A stretch of DNA of 64,000 bases from Oceanobacillus jeddahensis (GTDB lineage: Bacteria > Bacillota > Bacilli > Bacillales > Amphibacillaceae): positions 310,001-374,000 of the forward strand of contig NZ_CCDM010000005.1 in the NCBI RefSeq assembly GCF_000750635.1, written 5' to 3'. A program made the position numbers and the translations under genes. Under the pieces are notes generated by a model. It saw only the letters and a program-made list of their open reading frames with translations, was not told where the DNA came from and searched no databases. Below are positions 1 to 9,605 of this stretch, in pieces (the stretch's first letter is position 1; every line of letters begins with the position of its first letter).

Positions 1-140
1 ATAGTCAGTAACAGCTAAATTCGTTCTGTCCTACAGGATGTGAGTCAGAAGTTATGTTTACTCGCGCTGCTGGAAACATTTTTACATTGAAAACATTTTC
101 CTCTGAAGAAATTTTCGTTTTATATCTTCTGAATAACTTA

Positions 141-178
141 AACAAGAGTAGCATTTTACGTTGCTCTTGTTTATTTTT
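141..178 (+). terminator. Rho-independent terminator of a gene upstream of the window
   Basis: A 12-bp stem with two G-T pairs (AACAAGAGTAGC against GTTGCTCTTGTT) is followed by TTATTTTT. It probably ends a rightward gene lying left of the window. No coding region is evident in positions 1-470. Confidence 0.7.
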
Positions 179-234
179 GCTGTTAAAGAATAAGAATGAA
201 TATAAAAAGTCATACTGTTAAAGAAACGTTTTCT

Positions 235-384
235 CACAGAGAACCGTCCGTAAAAACTTCTGCCTCAAAATAAAGTGTAAAAATAAATTTATTTAGGCGG
301 GAGATCAGGTGAGCTACCTCCCTGAATCACTTAGGCTAACGCAGTGGAAGAACAAAACTTCCACTGAGTGAAGTTTTGTTTTAT
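235..384 (+). repeat. Dispersed intergenic repeat, long form (copy A)
   Basis: This starts with CACAGAGAACCGTCCGTAAA and ends with a terminator-like hairpin, AAAACTTC-cactgagt-GAAGTTTT, followed by GTTTTAT. The same two ends occur at 13228-13277, 29552-29708 and, inverted, 49877-49927. Copies A and C carry an extra internal ~100 bp with the shared phrases TTTAGGC and CTCCCTGAAT. No ORF is present. It is probably a non-autonomous mobile or REP-like element. Confidence 0.7.
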
Positions 385-470
385 AAAATTTAATACTTTA
401 AAACTTGAAACACTGGAAGCATGTGTGGTTGAATGGAACATGACAAATTTTTAAAGTGAGGGATGTTTTA

Positions 471-1211
471 ATGAAGAAATTGACACTTTCAATATTTATG
501 ATAATCACTATGCTCTTTGCAGCATGTAGTAATGACGATAATGAAAATGGAGAAGGAGAAGAAGAACAAGCTCAGCAGCAAGAACAAGAAGATGCAGCGC
601 AACAACAACCACAAGAACCGGAGCCAGTTGAATTTTCTGATGATGAATTTGTAGACAGTGATGAGGGTGTAGTCGTTGTAAATGGAGAAGAATTGCAAGG
701 AGATGACTATAATACGGCTTATTCTTTAGTTAAGTCAATGATGCATCAAGCTGGACAAGACGTATCAGATTTAGAAGCATTGCAGGATGAAACAATCAAT
801 TTCCTTGTAGAACAAGAGCTTGTTATGCAGGAAGCAAATGATGAAGGCGTTGAGGTAACGGATGAAGAAGTACAAGAAGAAATTGATACACTAAAAGCAA
901 ATGGTGAAGAACAATATCAAGCTTCACTGGAGCAATTAAATTTAAATGAAGAACAATTTGAACAACAGCTCAGATATAATTTAGCAACAGTCCATTATAT
1001 GGAAGAGGCATTTGATACAGAAGCAACAGATGAAGAAGTTGAAGAAATGTACGATGAATTATCTGCACAAATGGGTGATCAACAAATGCAAGATCTAGAC
1101 GAGATGAGAGATCAGCTTGAACAGATGGTTGAGCAAAATAAGCAACAGGAAGCTTATGCAGATAAAGTAGATGAACTAAGAGAATCTGCAGATGTTGAAG
1201 AATTACTTTAA
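471..1211 (+). CDS. SurA N-terminal domain-like lipoprotein
   Basis: A 246-aa predicted lipoprotein. A short KK N-region and hydrophobic stretch end in the lipobox LFAAC, so the mature protein should be lipid-anchored outside the membrane. A Glu/Gln-rich low-complexity linker (about residues 25-60) precedes a helical region with VVNGEEL, then a repeated EEV/EEL pattern resembling the SurA_N chaperone domain of the SurA/PrsA family. No parvulin-type rotamase domain follows, so it is more likely a chaperone-like protein than an active prolyl isomerase. The ATG at 471 is chosen over the GTG at 456 because GTGAGGG lies about 8 bases before it and the signal peptide then starts MKK. A single-gene unit between the dispersed repeat and a strong terminator. 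Confidence 0.8.
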   Translation: MKKLTLSIFMIITMLFAACSNDDNENGEGEEEQAQQQEQEDAAQQQPQEPEPVEFSDDEFVDSDEGVVVVNGEELQGDDYNTAYSLVKSMMHQAGQDVSDLEALQDETINFLVEQELVMQEANDEGVEVTDEEVQEEIDTLKANGEEQYQASLEQLNLNEEQFEQQLRYNLATVHYMEEAFDTEATDEEVEEMYDELSAQMGDQQMQDLDEMRDQLEQMVEQNKQQEAYADKVDELRESADVEELL

Positions 1212-1250
1212 TTAAAAAAATAAAAGAGGCTGGAGCATAACTAGCCAAAA

Positions 1251-1307
1251 ATAAACAAAAGAGGAATTTCACAGCGAGTTTTGATGTGAAATTCCTCTTT
1301 TGTTTAT
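1251..1307. terminator. Bidirectional terminator between convergent genes
   Basis: A very long stem, about 20 bp (ATAAACAAAAGAGGAATTTC and its complement), with an A-run on the left and T-run on the right. It can end both the rightward lipoprotein gene and the leftward NRAMP-like gene. Confidence 0.85.
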
Positions 1308-1406
1308 ACTATAGTCCAAACTAAGGCATTCGCTTAGTGGAGTAAAAGGGATTCTAAGAAGGTAAATTAATTTTTAAGAATCACTTTTATGAATACCAAG
1401 TTTTCG

Positions 1407-2627
1407 TTATAAAAAGCTGGTAACTGCATCTACTAAGCTGTAAGTACCGAGGAAGAATACGATGGCAGTCACAAGCCAGCCGATAATATTTAACCACAAT
1501 TTGTTTACATATTTCCCCATTGCATTTTTCTTATTTACGACAATCATAATGAAAACAGCAATAATAGGTAAGATTATTCCATTTAGTGCTTGTGCGACAA
1601 GTAGTACTTCTAAAGGTTCAAAACCAATTGCAGAAGTAATAATACCTAAAATAATAACTACACTGAAAACAGTTTTATATTTTTTATTAGAGAATCCGCC
1701 CTCCCATCTCATAAAACTACTTACTGTCACAGCAGCTCCCATAGGGGAAGCAATAGCGGAAGAAAATCCAGCAGCAAAAAGACCAATACTGACAAAGAAG
1801 GGAGCTAGGTTCCCCATAAGAGGTTCCAACGGAGATGCGAGCTGAACTACACTTGTAACCTCTGTTCCATGAATTAATGCTCCGGATGTAATAAGAATTG
1901 CAGCTGTAATAATTCCGCCTACTGTAATTGAAATGATGGTGTCTGTCCTTACTGCTTTTAAATCATTAATACTATTCCATTTTTGCCCTACCGTGGAAGC
2001 ATGAATAAAAAAGTTATAAGGAACAACAGTTGTACCAATTAAAGCGATAATCATTAAAATAGATCCTTCTGGAATAGAAGGGATGAAAGCTCCCTCAAGT
2101 ATACGGAGAATATCTGATGCAGCGACAAACATTGTTGTGATAAAAGTGATACTCATGACGACAATTAAACCAATCATCACTTTTTCAATAAACTTATATC
2201 CACCAAGTAAATTAATGATTAAAATTATAGTTCCAACAATAGGTGCGACATAATTTTCAGATATACCAGTTAAATAAGAAATACCCAGGGAAGTTCCTAA
2301 CAAGTCTCCGCTTATGTATGCTGCACACCCTATACATACGGCGATGAGAACTATCCATACCGAAGCAAATTTGAGAACTTGATTTTGAAATAGTTCCCTG
2401 ATATTTTCCCCTAAACCTTGTTTAGTTATAATACCAATTCTAGCTACCATTTCCTGAAGAATAATGGTGGCCAGAATAGAAAATATAACTGCCCATAATA
2501 AAGCAAAACCAAACCCTGCACCTGCCCGTGTTGCAGTAGTTACGGTACCTGGTCCGATAAATGAAGCGGTAATAATTGCACCGGGTCCAATGATTTTGAG
2601 CTTTTCAACAACTTTTGACTGTGCCAA
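1407..2627 (-). CDS. NRAMP-family transporter with atypical metal-binding motifs
   Basis: A 406-aa, ~11-helix membrane protein of the NRAMP/APC fold. In classical MntH the first helix carries DPGN and the sixth carries MPH, whose Asp, Asn and Met bind Mn2+. Here the equivalent positions read GPGT (residues 25-28) and VVPYN (201-205), so the key Asp, Met and His are absent. The family call is firm, but Mn2+ or Fe2+ transport cannot be assumed; Mg2+ or an organic cation are alternatives. The start is TTG at 2627, with GGGGGAG six bases upstream. It lies 154 bp downstream of, and co-directional with, a ureohydrolase gene, which suggests uptake or export linked to that enzyme's metal or substrate. 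Confidence 0.8.
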   Translation of the reverse strand: MAQSKVVEKLKIIGPGAIITASFIGPGTVTTATRAGAGFGFALLWAVIFSILATIILQEMVARIGIITKQGLGENIRELFQNQVLKFASVWIVLIAVCIGCAAYISGDLLGTSLGISYLTGISENYVAPIVGTIILIINLLGGYKFIEKVMIGLIVVMSITFITTMFVAASDILRILEGAFIPSIPEGSILMIIALIGTTVVPYNFFIHASTVGQKWNSINDLKAVRTDTIISITVGGIITAAILITSGALIHGTEVTSVVQLASPLEPLMGNLAPFFVSIGLFAAGFSSAIASPMGAAVTVSSFMRWEGGFSNKKYKTVFSVVIILGIITSAIGFEPLEVLLVAQALNGIILPIIAVFIMIVVNKKNAMGKYVNKLWLNIIGWLVTAIVFFLGTYSLVDAVTSFL

Positions 2628-2781
2628 GTCAAACTCCCCCTTTGCTTTATAAGTAATAAAAGGGAGAGCCCCTTTACTACTTTGGTGTCATACAGTCAAA
2701 GACTTACATTACAGCTTATAAGGGCTCTGAAAAACCAAGATACGCTATCAAAACTACCTTTGATGAACGAGTATCGATTTT
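2628..2781 (-). other. Gap between ureohydrolase and NRAMP genes with a potential hairpin
   Basis: On the minus strand AGAGCCC (near 2725) can pair with GGGCTCT (near 2667) around a ~50-nt loop, followed by CCCTTTTATT. This could be an attenuator or RNA-processing element. It matches no riboswitch I recognise. Confidence 0.3.
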
Positions 2782-3720
2782 TTAGGCATGCCCGCCATGT
2801 ATATGACCAGCCAATACATACAGTACTGCTGTAGATACAAAATGCGCTGAATTCTGATTGAAATCCTGCTGCGGATATACTTCCACAAAATCCATACCGC
2901 ATAATCCACGTTTAGCAAACTCATATATCATTGTTAGAAGCTCGTAGGAAGTTAATCCATTTCCATCAACGGGTCCGCCTGGATTGAAAGCAAAATCAAG
3001 TACATCACTGCAAATGGTTAAGTAGACAACATCTACATCTTTAGCAGCCATTTCATAAATTTCATTCGCATATTTCTTTAAATCGCGTTGTGCACGAATA
3101 TCGTTGATGGTTATAGTTACAGCACCGGCGTCTTTTGCATGCTTGCCCGTTTCCGGCTTATTGCGGGGACCTTTGATTCCTGTATGAATTAAGCTTTCAT
3201 TCCGCACACCTTCTGTTTCATATAAGCGCATAAAAGGGGTACTTCTTGCAAACTTATCTCCATCATGATGTGGCATATTGTCATAATGAGAGTCGAGATG
3301 GATGATACCGACTTTCTTGCCAGTGTTAGTTAGGCCTTTCACAATTGGATACGTAATGCCGTGATCTCCGCCAAGCCCAACAAGAAACTTTCCACTTTTC
3401 CATAAATCTTCTGCAAAATCTTCAATTCGATTCATTGTTTCTGGAACATTATGAGGAACGATGCTGACATCACCGACATCTCCTAAACTTAAATGGTCTT
3501 CCACATTGATATGATCCAATTCCGGCAGATAAGTGCTATATCTGGCAGAAGATAAACGTATTTGCTTTGGACCAAGTTCGCAGCCTGTATAATCCCCCCA
3601 TGTACAAGCTCCTTCCCAAGGAACACCATAAATTAATACATCAGTATCATAGTCTTTTTTATTCGTTCGATTTTGTGCTCCTAATAACGGCGGAGTATTA
3701 CCATAAATATTTGTACTCAT
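2782..3720 (-). CDS. Arginase/agmatinase-fold ureohydrolase
   Basis: A 312-aa member of the ureohydrolase superfamily, which hydrolyses a guanidino group to urea using two metal ions. GGDHG (117-121) and HLDSHYD (141-147) supply the usual His and Asp ligands. The third motif reads TICSDVLDFAFNPGG (235-249), where arginases and agmatinases have S-x-D-x-D-x-x-DP. The first Asp is therefore Cys237 and the second Asp239 is kept. The substrate is unknown; agmatine, formiminoglutamate, guanidinobutyrate and guanidine are all possible. The ATG at 3720 sits 7 bases after AAGGAGA, whereas the ATG at 3726 abuts it. It is the first gene of a leftward pair with the NRAMP-like transporter. Confidence 0.8.
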   Translation of the reverse strand: MSTNIYGNTPPLLGAQNRTNKKDYDTDVLIYGVPWEGACTWGDYTGCELGPKQIRLSSARYSTYLPELDHINVEDHLSLGDVGDVSIVPHNVPETMNRIEDFAEDLWKSGKFLVGLGGDHGITYPIVKGLTNTGKKVGIIHLDSHYDNMPHHDGDKFARSTPFMRLYETEGVRNESLIHTGIKGPRNKPETGKHAKDAGAVTITINDIRAQRDLKKYANEIYEMAAKDVDVVYLTICSDVLDFAFNPGGPVDGNGLTSYELLTMIYEFAKRGLCGMDFVEVYPQQDFNQNSAHFVSTAVLYVLAGHIHGGHA

Positions 3721-3891
3721 TACCATTCTCCTTTTTGAACAGAAGTTATTTTGTATCTGAATTCTTGAATAGTAAGAGAAAGATAGATTGATATCAAGAA
3801 AACAGATATGATAAAAAATCTACTTTAACAATTCTCCTTTACTTCATGTATACACTTCAGAAAAAAATATAAACCTTAAATTTTACAATAT

Positions 3892-3926
3892 AAAAAGCCA
3901 TCAGATTTTAATTCTGACGGCTTTTT
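3892..3926. terminator. Terminator of the histidine operon
   Basis: The stem AAAAAGCC-TCAGA / TCTGA-GGCTTTTT has T-runs on both strands. It lies directly after hisC and ends the leftward his transcript. Confidence 0.85.
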
Positions 3927-3946
3927 ATAAATCTATGCAAAATGTA

Positions 3947-5008
3947 TTATTTTTCTGTGACTCTATCGATAGCGTCTAATAACTTTGTCATCTGTTCCTT
4001 TGTCCCAATCGAAATTCGTAAATAGCTTTCCAGTCGCGGTTTATTAAAATAACGGATTAAGAAGCCTGCTTGTTTCAGCTCGGTGAATAAACTTTCTGCC
4101 GCTATATTTGCTGGAGAAGCAAGCACGAAATTAGCTTGGGAAGGGAGGACATGGAAGTCTCTTTTCTCTAATTCCTGCTGGAAATATTCTCTTGTTGCGA
4201 TAATTTCCTGCCGTGTATTTTCAAAATAAGCTGTATCTCGAAATGCCTCCATAGCCCCGACAATGGCTAATCGGTCAATGGTATAGGAATTAAACGAATC
4301 TTTCACTCTCGTTAACCCTTCAATTAAGTCTTTATGTCCCATTGCCATACCTACACGCAGGCCGGCAAGCGATCGGGATTTAGACAGCGTCTGTACAACA
4401 AGTAAATTTGGATAACTATCTATCAGGGAAGCAGCTGAACTTTTAGCAAAATCAACATATGCTTCATCAATAATCACAACCTGGTCCCGATTATTTTTTA
4501 AGATTTCTTCGATCGATTCCAGCTCCAGGTAAAGACTTGTCGGTGCATTTGGATTTGGAAAAATAATACCACCTTCTGAATGAAAGAAGGATTGGACCGG
4601 GATAGTAAAATCATCCGCTAAAGCTACTTCTTCCACATCTAGCTGATAAAGCTTAGCATATACCGGATAAAAACTGTAAGTAATATCTGGATATTTTATG
4701 GCTTTTCCAGGTTCAAAAAAGGTCATAAAGCTAAGCGCAAGTACTTCATCCGAACCATTGCCAATAAAGACCTGTTCTTTTTCCAGTCCGTAGTAACTGC
4801 CTATTTCTTTCCTTAGTTCATCCACAGATGGAGAAGGGTAAAGTTGTAATTTTGTTTTGGCCTCTTCTTCAATTGCTGTGAGTACTTTTGGAGAAGGAGG
4901 AAAGGGGTTTTCATTCGTATTTAATTTGATGATAGAAGGATCATCTAATTGTTCCCCTGGAATATAAGGTTCCAATTCTTCAATTAAAGGATTCCAGAAT
5001 TTACTCAC
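3947..5008 (-). CDS. hisC: Histidinol-phosphate aminotransferase
   Basis: A 353-aa PLP-dependent class I/II aminotransferase that converts imidazole acetol-phosphate plus glutamate to histidinol phosphate. The hallmark N-terminal LNTNENP (29-35), the GNGSDE phosphate-binding loop (84-89), DEAYVDF (181-187) and the Schiff-base lysine in [10 protein letters not shown] (K210) are visible. The GTG at 5008 is preferred over an ATG 33 bases upstream because GAGGGG lies 8 bases before it. It overlaps the end of hisI by 8 bases, so translation is probably coupled. It is the last gene of the his operon, a common position for hisC in some Bacillaceae. Confidence 0.95.
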   Translation of the reverse strand: MSKFWNPLIEELEPYIPGEQLDDPSIIKLNTNENPFPPSPKVLTAIEEEAKTKLQLYPSPSVDELRKEIGSYYGLEKEQVFIGNGSDEVLALSFMTFFEPGKAIKYPDITYSFYPVYAKLYQLDVEEVALADDFTIPVQSFFHSEGGIIFPNPNAPTSLYLELESIEEILKNNRDQVVIIDEAYVDFAKSSAASLIDSYPNLLVVQTLSKSRSLAGLRVGMAMGHKDLIEGLTRVKDSFNSYTIDRLAIVGAMEAFRDTAYFENTRQEIIATREYFQQELEKRDFHVLPSQANFVLASPANIAAESLFTELKQAGFLIRYFNKPRLESYLRISIGTKEQMTKLLDAIDRVTEK

Positions 5009-5636
5009 GATGCTGCCCCTCTTTTTCAATATGGCGTTCATTTAGTATTTTCTTAATGTCTTTGGAGTTTACACCCTGTTCCTCCATTAAAACAAGGGAG
5101 TGATACAATAAATCAGCTAACTCATTTGTTAATTCTTCTTTATCATTATTTTTTGCACCGATGACGACCTCGGTCGACTCTTCACCGATTTTTTTAAGGA
5201 TTTTATCTAATCCTTTATTAAACAGATAGGTTGTATAAGCACCTTCCTGCGGGTTTTCTTTACGGTCTTTAATTTTGTCCGTAAGCTCATTAATCATAGA
5301 AAATAGCGGCTTTTCCGTTTCAAATAAGGTTGTTTCAAAGCAAGTCGTTGTTCCTTTATGACAGGCCGGTCCAAGCGGTTGTACTTGGACAACTAAAGCA
5401 TCCTGATCACAATCCACTGAAATATTTTTGACGATCTGCTTATTGCCGGAAGTTTCCCCTTTATTCCAGAGCTCGTTGCGGCTGCGGGAATAGAACCATG
5501 TTTCGCCGGTCTCTAATGTTTTTACTAAAGCAACATCGTTCATATAAGCTAAGGTTAAAACGTTTCCTGTTGCGTAATCTTGAACAATAGCTGGAACGAG
5601 TCCATTTTCATCGTATTTAATTGAAATCTCCATCAT
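5001..5636 (-). CDS. hisI: Bifunctional phosphoribosyl-AMP cyclohydrolase / phosphoribosyl-ATP pyrophosphatase
   Basis: A 211-aa HisI-HisE fusion catalysing steps 2 and 3 of histidine synthesis. The cyclohydrolase half (to about residue 105) has WFYSRSR, the SVDCDQD metal site with Cys76, and the zinc cysteines Cys92 and Cys99 ([11 protein letters not shown]). The C-terminal half is the all-alpha MazG-like pyrophosphatase with [12 protein letters not shown] and the ELADLLYH helix. The ATG at 5636 overlaps the hisF stop (ATGA), and GAGGAGG sits 5 bases upstream. Confidence 0.95.
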   Translation of the reverse strand: MMEISIKYDENGLVPAIVQDYATGNVLTLAYMNDVALVKTLETGETWFYSRSRNELWNKGETSGNKQIVKNISVDCDQDALVVQVQPLGPACHKGTTTCFETTLFETEKPLFSMINELTDKIKDRKENPQEGAYTTYLFNKGLDKILKKIGEESTEVVIGAKNNDKEELTNELADLLYHSLVLMEEQGVNSKDIKKILNERHIEKEGQHRE

Positions 5637-6394
5637 GTATTCCTCCTCATTGGTATTCCTTGTGAGGATAAATAATCTTTTAATTCCGGAATCGGAATCT
5701 CCTCGTAATGAAAGACAGAAGCGGCAAGTGCTGCATCGATGCCTGCTGCAAAAACTTCTGCAAAATGTTCTATTTTACCTGCGCCGCCGCTGGCGATCAC
5801 AGGAATATTGACGGCATCTGCAATTCTTTTGGTCAATTCGATTTGATAGCCATTTTTTTCACCATCGGCGTCCATCGCATTGACAACAAGTTCACCCGCT
5901 CCAAGAGCTTCTCCTTGCTTTGCCCATTCAACGGCATCCATTTCTGTATCTTTTCTTCCGCCGTTAATAAATACGTGAAATGAACCGTCTGCTGTTTTTT
6001 TGGCGTCAATTGATAGCACAATGCATTGGCTGCCAAACTTATCGGAGGACTCCTTAATTAACTCCGGGTGTTGCACAGCAGCACTGTTTATCGAGACTTT
6101 GTCTGCTCCGGCATGGAGCACACTGTGAATATCCTGGATGGTACGGATTCCCCCGCCGACCATAAAAGGTATGGCGATTTCGCGTGCAACCTGTTCAACA
6201 ACATCCAGGAAAATATTCCGCTCTTCATTGGAGGCAGTAATGTCATAAAAAACCAGTTCATCTGCACCTTCACGGTTATAACGTGCAGCCAATTCCACTG
6301 GATTAGCAACGTCTTTGATATTCTGAAATTTCTTTCCTTTAACAACCCTGCCTTTGTCTACATCCAGGCAGGGAATAATCCGTTTAGCGAGCAT
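5633..6394 (-). CDS. hisF: Imidazole glycerol phosphate synthase, cyclase subunit
   Basis: A 253-aa TIM barrel that joins HisH-derived ammonia to PRFAR, yielding IGP and AICAR. The two catalytic aspartates are present in [10 protein letters not shown] (Asp11) and VLSIDAKK (near 130). The two phosphate-binding loops are VGGGIR and ASGGAG. It overlaps hisA by 11 bp and hisI by 4 bp. AGAGGAGG precedes the ATG by about 6 bases. It works as a heterodimer with HisH, encoded two genes upstream. Confidence 0.96.
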   Translation of the reverse strand: MLAKRIIPCLDVDKGRVVKGKKFQNIKDVANPVELAARYNREGADELVFYDITASNEERNIFLDVVEQVAREIAIPFMVGGGIRTIQDIHSVLHAGADKVSINSAAVQHPELIKESSDKFGSQCIVLSIDAKKTADGSFHVFINGGRKDTEMDAVEWAKQGEALGAGELVVNAMDADGEKNGYQIELTKRIADAVNIPVIASGGAGKIEHFAEVFAAGIDAALAASVFHYEEIPIPELKDYLSSQGIPMRRNT

Positions 6395-7106
6395 GATTGT
6401 CCTCCTCTATGACATCTTCCAGCTGAATAGTTCCATCATACAGCGCTTTTCCAATTATCGCGCCATAAAGATCAAGCTTCTGAAGGTTCGTAACATCCTC
6501 TTTCCGGGAAACGCCACCAGAAGCAATAATATTCATATTTGTCGCTTCCTGCATGGCTTTCAGCTCTTCCAAATTTGGTCCACGCAGCATGCCGTCCTTT
6601 AAAATATCGGTATATACAATCGTCGTTAAGCCGGCTGCTTCTAATTCCTTCGCAAGGTCAGCAGCTTTCTTATCGCTATTTTTTGTCCAGCCATCTGTTG
6701 CAATATATCCATTTCTTGCGTCGAGGGAAACAGCGATTTTATCCCCATATAATTGAATCGCTTCGGTGAGCATGTCCCAATCGGTGATTGCAGAGGTGCC
6801 AAGAATAACCCGTGCAGCCCCGCCTTCCACATACTCCTTGATGGTGTCTATGGAGCGGATACCCCCGCCGACCTCAACGGGGATGGTTAATGCTTGGATC
6901 GTTTTAAGAATTATTTCTTTATTTTTGGGATCTCCTGTCTTTGCTCCGTCTAAATCGACCATATGAAGGAAGGTTCCGCCCGCTTCCTGCCATTTTACTG
7001 CTGTGTCCACAGGTGAATCGTTATAGGTTGTCTGCTGATTATAATCTCCCTGCTTTAAGCGGACACAATTGCCATCTTTCACATCAATTGCTGGAAAAAT
7101 GATCAT
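6384..7106 (-). CDS. hisA: ProFAR isomerase
   Basis: A 240-aa beta/alpha barrel paralogous to HisF, catalysing the Amadori rearrangement of ProFAR to [15 protein letters not shown] carries the catalytic Asp8 and VSLDARNG the second Asp. The phosphate loops are VGGGIRS and ASGGVS. The length is normal for HisA. The start overlaps the hisH stop by 4 bases and the end overlaps hisF by 11, so hisH-hisA-hisF are translationally coupled. Confidence 0.96.
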   Translation of the reverse strand: MIIFPAIDVKDGNCVRLKQGDYNQQTTYNDSPVDTAVKWQEAGGTFLHMVDLDGAKTGDPKNKEIILKTIQALTIPVEVGGGIRSIDTIKEYVEGGAARVILGTSAITDWDMLTEAIQLYGDKIAVSLDARNGYIATDGWTKNSDKKAADLAKELEAAGLTTIVYTDILKDGMLRGPNLEELKAMQEATNMNIIASGGVSRKEDVTNLQKLDLYGAIIGKALYDGTIQLEDVIEEDNHAR

Positions 7107-7708
7107 GAAATCATCTCCTCATAATTTTTCAATAATGCAATACCAATATCCCCACTTTTTTCCGGGTGAAATTGCATCCCTGTCACATTTTTATCTTGTA
7201 CAATCGCTGGTACGCATCCGCCATAATCTGCGCTGGCAATCAATGTCTTTTCCTCCAGTTCATCGATTGCATAGGAATGGACGAAATAAACATATGGGTT
7301 TTTGCCGAGCTGATTTAATAAGCTTTGAGGCTGATTAGGTTGAAGGATATTCCAGCCCATATGCGGAACCTTGACTCTATCTGAAATACGTTTTACAGAA
7401 CCGGATAGAAGACCAAGTCCTGTGCAGCCGCCATTCTCTTCACTGAATTCATAGAAAAGCTGCATCCCGAGACAGATTCCTAAAATAGGTTTGCCATCTG
7501 CTGCTTCTTTTTTCAAAATTGTATCTAACTGATAACGTTGTAGTGCTTCCATCGCATCTTTGAAGGCACCGACACCGGGAAGAATAATGGAATCTGCCTG
7601 ATGGATTTCTTCCGGGTCCATGGTCAGTTTAGAGTTTTTCCCTAATTTATCTAATGCAAATTGCAGGCTTTTAATATTTCCTGCACCATAATCAATAATG
7701 GCAATCAT
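7103..7708 (-). CDS. hisH: Imidazole glycerol phosphate synthase, glutaminase subunit
   Basis: A 201-aa class I glutamine amidotransferase that supplies ammonia to HisF. The triad is visible: Cys79 in GICLGMQLF, and His181 and Glu183 in QFHPEKSGD. The oxyanion strand IILPGVGAF is intact. AAAGGAGCC lies 8 bases before the ATG. It is separated from hisB by 21 bp, the largest internal gap of the operon. Confidence 0.96.
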   Translation of the reverse strand: MIAIIDYGAGNIKSLQFALDKLGKNSKLTMDPEEIHQADSIILPGVGAFKDAMEALQRYQLDTILKKEAADGKPILGICLGMQLFYEFSEENGGCTGLGLLSGSVKRISDRVKVPHMGWNILQPNQPQSLLNQLGKNPYVYFVHSYAIDELEEKTLIASADYGGCVPAIVQDKNVTGMQFHPEKSGDIGIALLKNYEEMIS

Positions 7709-7729
7709 ATTCCAGGCTCCTTTAAAATG

Positions 7730-8314
7730 TTATAGACTTCCTTTGGTAGAAGGAACACCCTTTATGATCGGATCAATGGATACCGCTTCACGAATTGCCC
7801 TACCCAATCCTTTGAAGATCGATTCGATCATATGATGTGTGTTGGTTCCGTATAAAACTTCCACATGTAGGGTCACTTTGGCATGGCTTGTAAAACCAAT
7901 CAAAAATTCTTCCACTAATTCGGTATCAAAATTTCCAACTTTATCCTTTAACCCATCCACTCGATAAACTAAAAAGGAGCGGCCACTGATATCGATGGAA
8001 ATAGAAGAAAGTGATTCATCCATTGGCGTTGTTGCAGTTGCATAACGCTTAATACTTTCTTTTGTTCCTAATGCTTCATGGAACGCCTGCCCAAGCACAA
8101 TACCGATGTCTTCCACCGTATGATGCTGGTCCACCTCTAAATCACCATTGCATGCTACCTGCAAATCTAGTCCACCATGTTTGGTAAAGAGAGTCAGCAT
8201 ATGATCTAAAAAGCCGACCCCTGTTTTTAATTCCGATTTTCCTTCTCCATCTAAATTAAGAGCAAGGGATATATTCGTTTCTTTGGTTTGTCGTTCTTTC
8301 TCAGCTTGACGCAT
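7730..8314 (-). CDS. hisB: Imidazoleglycerol-phosphate dehydratase
   Basis: A 194-aa monofunctional HisB (no phosphatase domain) that dehydrates IGP using Mn2+. The duplicated metal motifs are present: GFLDHML and HHTVEDIGI (64-72) in the first half, and THHMIES in the second. The ATG at 8314 is preferred over one 84 bases upstream, because AAAGGAGA sits 7 bases before it and MRQAEKERQTKET is the expected HisB N-terminus. It overlaps the end of hisD by 14 bp. Histidinol phosphatase is provided instead by the divergent hisJ. Confidence 0.95.
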   Translation of the reverse strand: MRQAEKERQTKETNISLALNLDGEGKSELKTGVGFLDHMLTLFTKHGGLDLQVACNGDLEVDQHHTVEDIGIVLGQAFHEALGTKESIKRYATATTPMDESLSSISIDISGRSFLVYRVDGLKDKVGNFDTELVEEFLIGFTSHAKVTLHVEVLYGTNTHHMIESIFKGLGRAIREAVSIDPIIKGVPSTKGSL

Positions 8315-9605
8315 CGTTGTTCTCCTTTCGAATTCGAATGGCATTTGCATGCCCCGTAAGTCCTTCCGCTTCTGCAATCGTAATAATGGTATCAGCATAA
8401 TCCAGCAACCGTTCTTTGGAATAATGAATGGTGCTTGATTTTTTCATAAAATCATACACGCCAAGTGGGGAGGAAAAACGTGCTGTCCCATTTGTCGGCA
8501 AGGTATGGTTAGGACCTGCAAAATAATCTCCTAACGGTTCGCTGGAATATGGCCCGATAAAAATAGCTCCAGCATGCTTGATTTTCTCAACCTGCTCCTC
8601 GGCACGCTCTCCCATTAATTGCAGATGCTCTGGAGCAATCGTGTTAATTAATTCTATTGCTTGTGCTTCCTCATCGCAGATAATTATCTTACCATTTGTC
8701 TGAATCGATTCACGGATAATAGCTGCACGCTCCAGTAAAGGTATTTGCCGCTCAACTTCTTTTTGCACTTCCTCTGCATAAGCAGCATCTGTCGTCACAC
8801 AAATGGAGGTGGCATCCTCTGCATGCTCTGCCTGGGATAATAAATCAGCGGCAACGTAGGAAGGAGGTACGGTATTATCAGTGAAAGCACAAATTTCACT
8901 CGGTCCTGCAATCATATCAATCGCAACATCGCCAAATACCCATTTCTTCGCACGGGCGACAAACGCATTCCCTGGTCCGACAATTTTATCTGCTTTAGGA
9001 ATAGATTGTGTTCCATAAGCTAAAGCAGCAACAGCCTGAGCTCCGCCGACTTTATAAACCTGATCAGCACCGGCAATTTTGGCCGCTGTCAGCACAACAG
9101 AGTCTATCGTTCCGTCCGAACGAGGAGGGGTTGTAATTACTACCTGCTCGACACCGGCAACAACAGCTGGAATCACATCCATTAATACCGTAGAAGGATA
9201 GCTTGCTTTTCCTCCAGGCACATAGACACCGACACGTTCCAGCGGGGTAATTTTTTGACCAAGACGAATGCCGGGCTGCGGACTGAATTGAAAACCTTCC
9301 TCTTTGGTCCTTTGCTGGTACTGGCGAATATTTTCAGCAGCTTCTGTTAATGCTTTGAAAAGCGCCGGCTGTTCCTGTTTTACCTTATCAAAAGCACGAT
9401 CCCATTCTTCCTCTGAAACAGACAGAGAGGTAATATCCGCTTTATCAAATTTTTGGGTATATGCGAGCGCTGCTTCATCGCCGCGCTCCTGTACAGTACG
9501 AATAATTTCCAAAACCTGCTCATCTAAATTTTGCTGCATCAGCTGTGTTGCTTTTTCTGTCTTTGTTACATTTTGTTTATATGTTTCATAACGGAGAATT
9601 TGCAT
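8301..9605 (-). CDS. hisD: Histidinol dehydrogenase
   Basis: A ~434-aa zinc enzyme that oxidises histidinol to histidine in two NAD+-dependent steps. Visible signatures include YVPGGKASYPSTVLM, GPGNAFVARAKK, DMIAGPSE, the SQAEHAEDA helix and PEHLQLM with the catalytic Glu/His pair. The length is standard. The start is uncertain: the ATG at 9605 (GAGTGAG nearby) and a GTG at 9614 are both in frame. Either start lies inside hisG, overlapping it by 20-29 bp. Confidence 0.95.
   Translation of the reverse strand: MQILRYETYKQNVTKTEKATQLMQQNLDEQVLEIIRTVQERGDEAALAYTQKFDKADITSLSVSEEEWDRAFDKVKQEQPALFKALTEAAENIRQYQQRTKEEGFQFSPQPGIRLGQKITPLERVGVYVPGGKASYPSTVLMDVIPAVVAGVEQVVITTPPRSDGTIDSVVLTAAKIAGADQVYKVGGAQAVAALAYGTQSIPKADKIVGPGNAFVARAKKWVFGDVAIDMIAGPSEICAFTDNTVPPSYVAADLLSQAEHAEDATSICVTTDAAYAEEVQKEVERQIPLLERAAIIRESIQTNGKIIICDEEAQAIELINTIAPEHLQLMGERAEEQVEKIKHAGAIFIGPYSSEPLGDYFAGPNHTLPTNGTARFSSPLGVYDFMKKSSTIHYSKERLLDYADTIITIAEAEGLTGHANAIRIRKENNDASS

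Noticed and set aside
2628..2781. Mn2+ or guanidine riboswitch before the NRAMP-like gene
   Set aside because: A hairpin is possible, but none of the conserved elements of the yybP-ykoY or ykkC classes can be seen.
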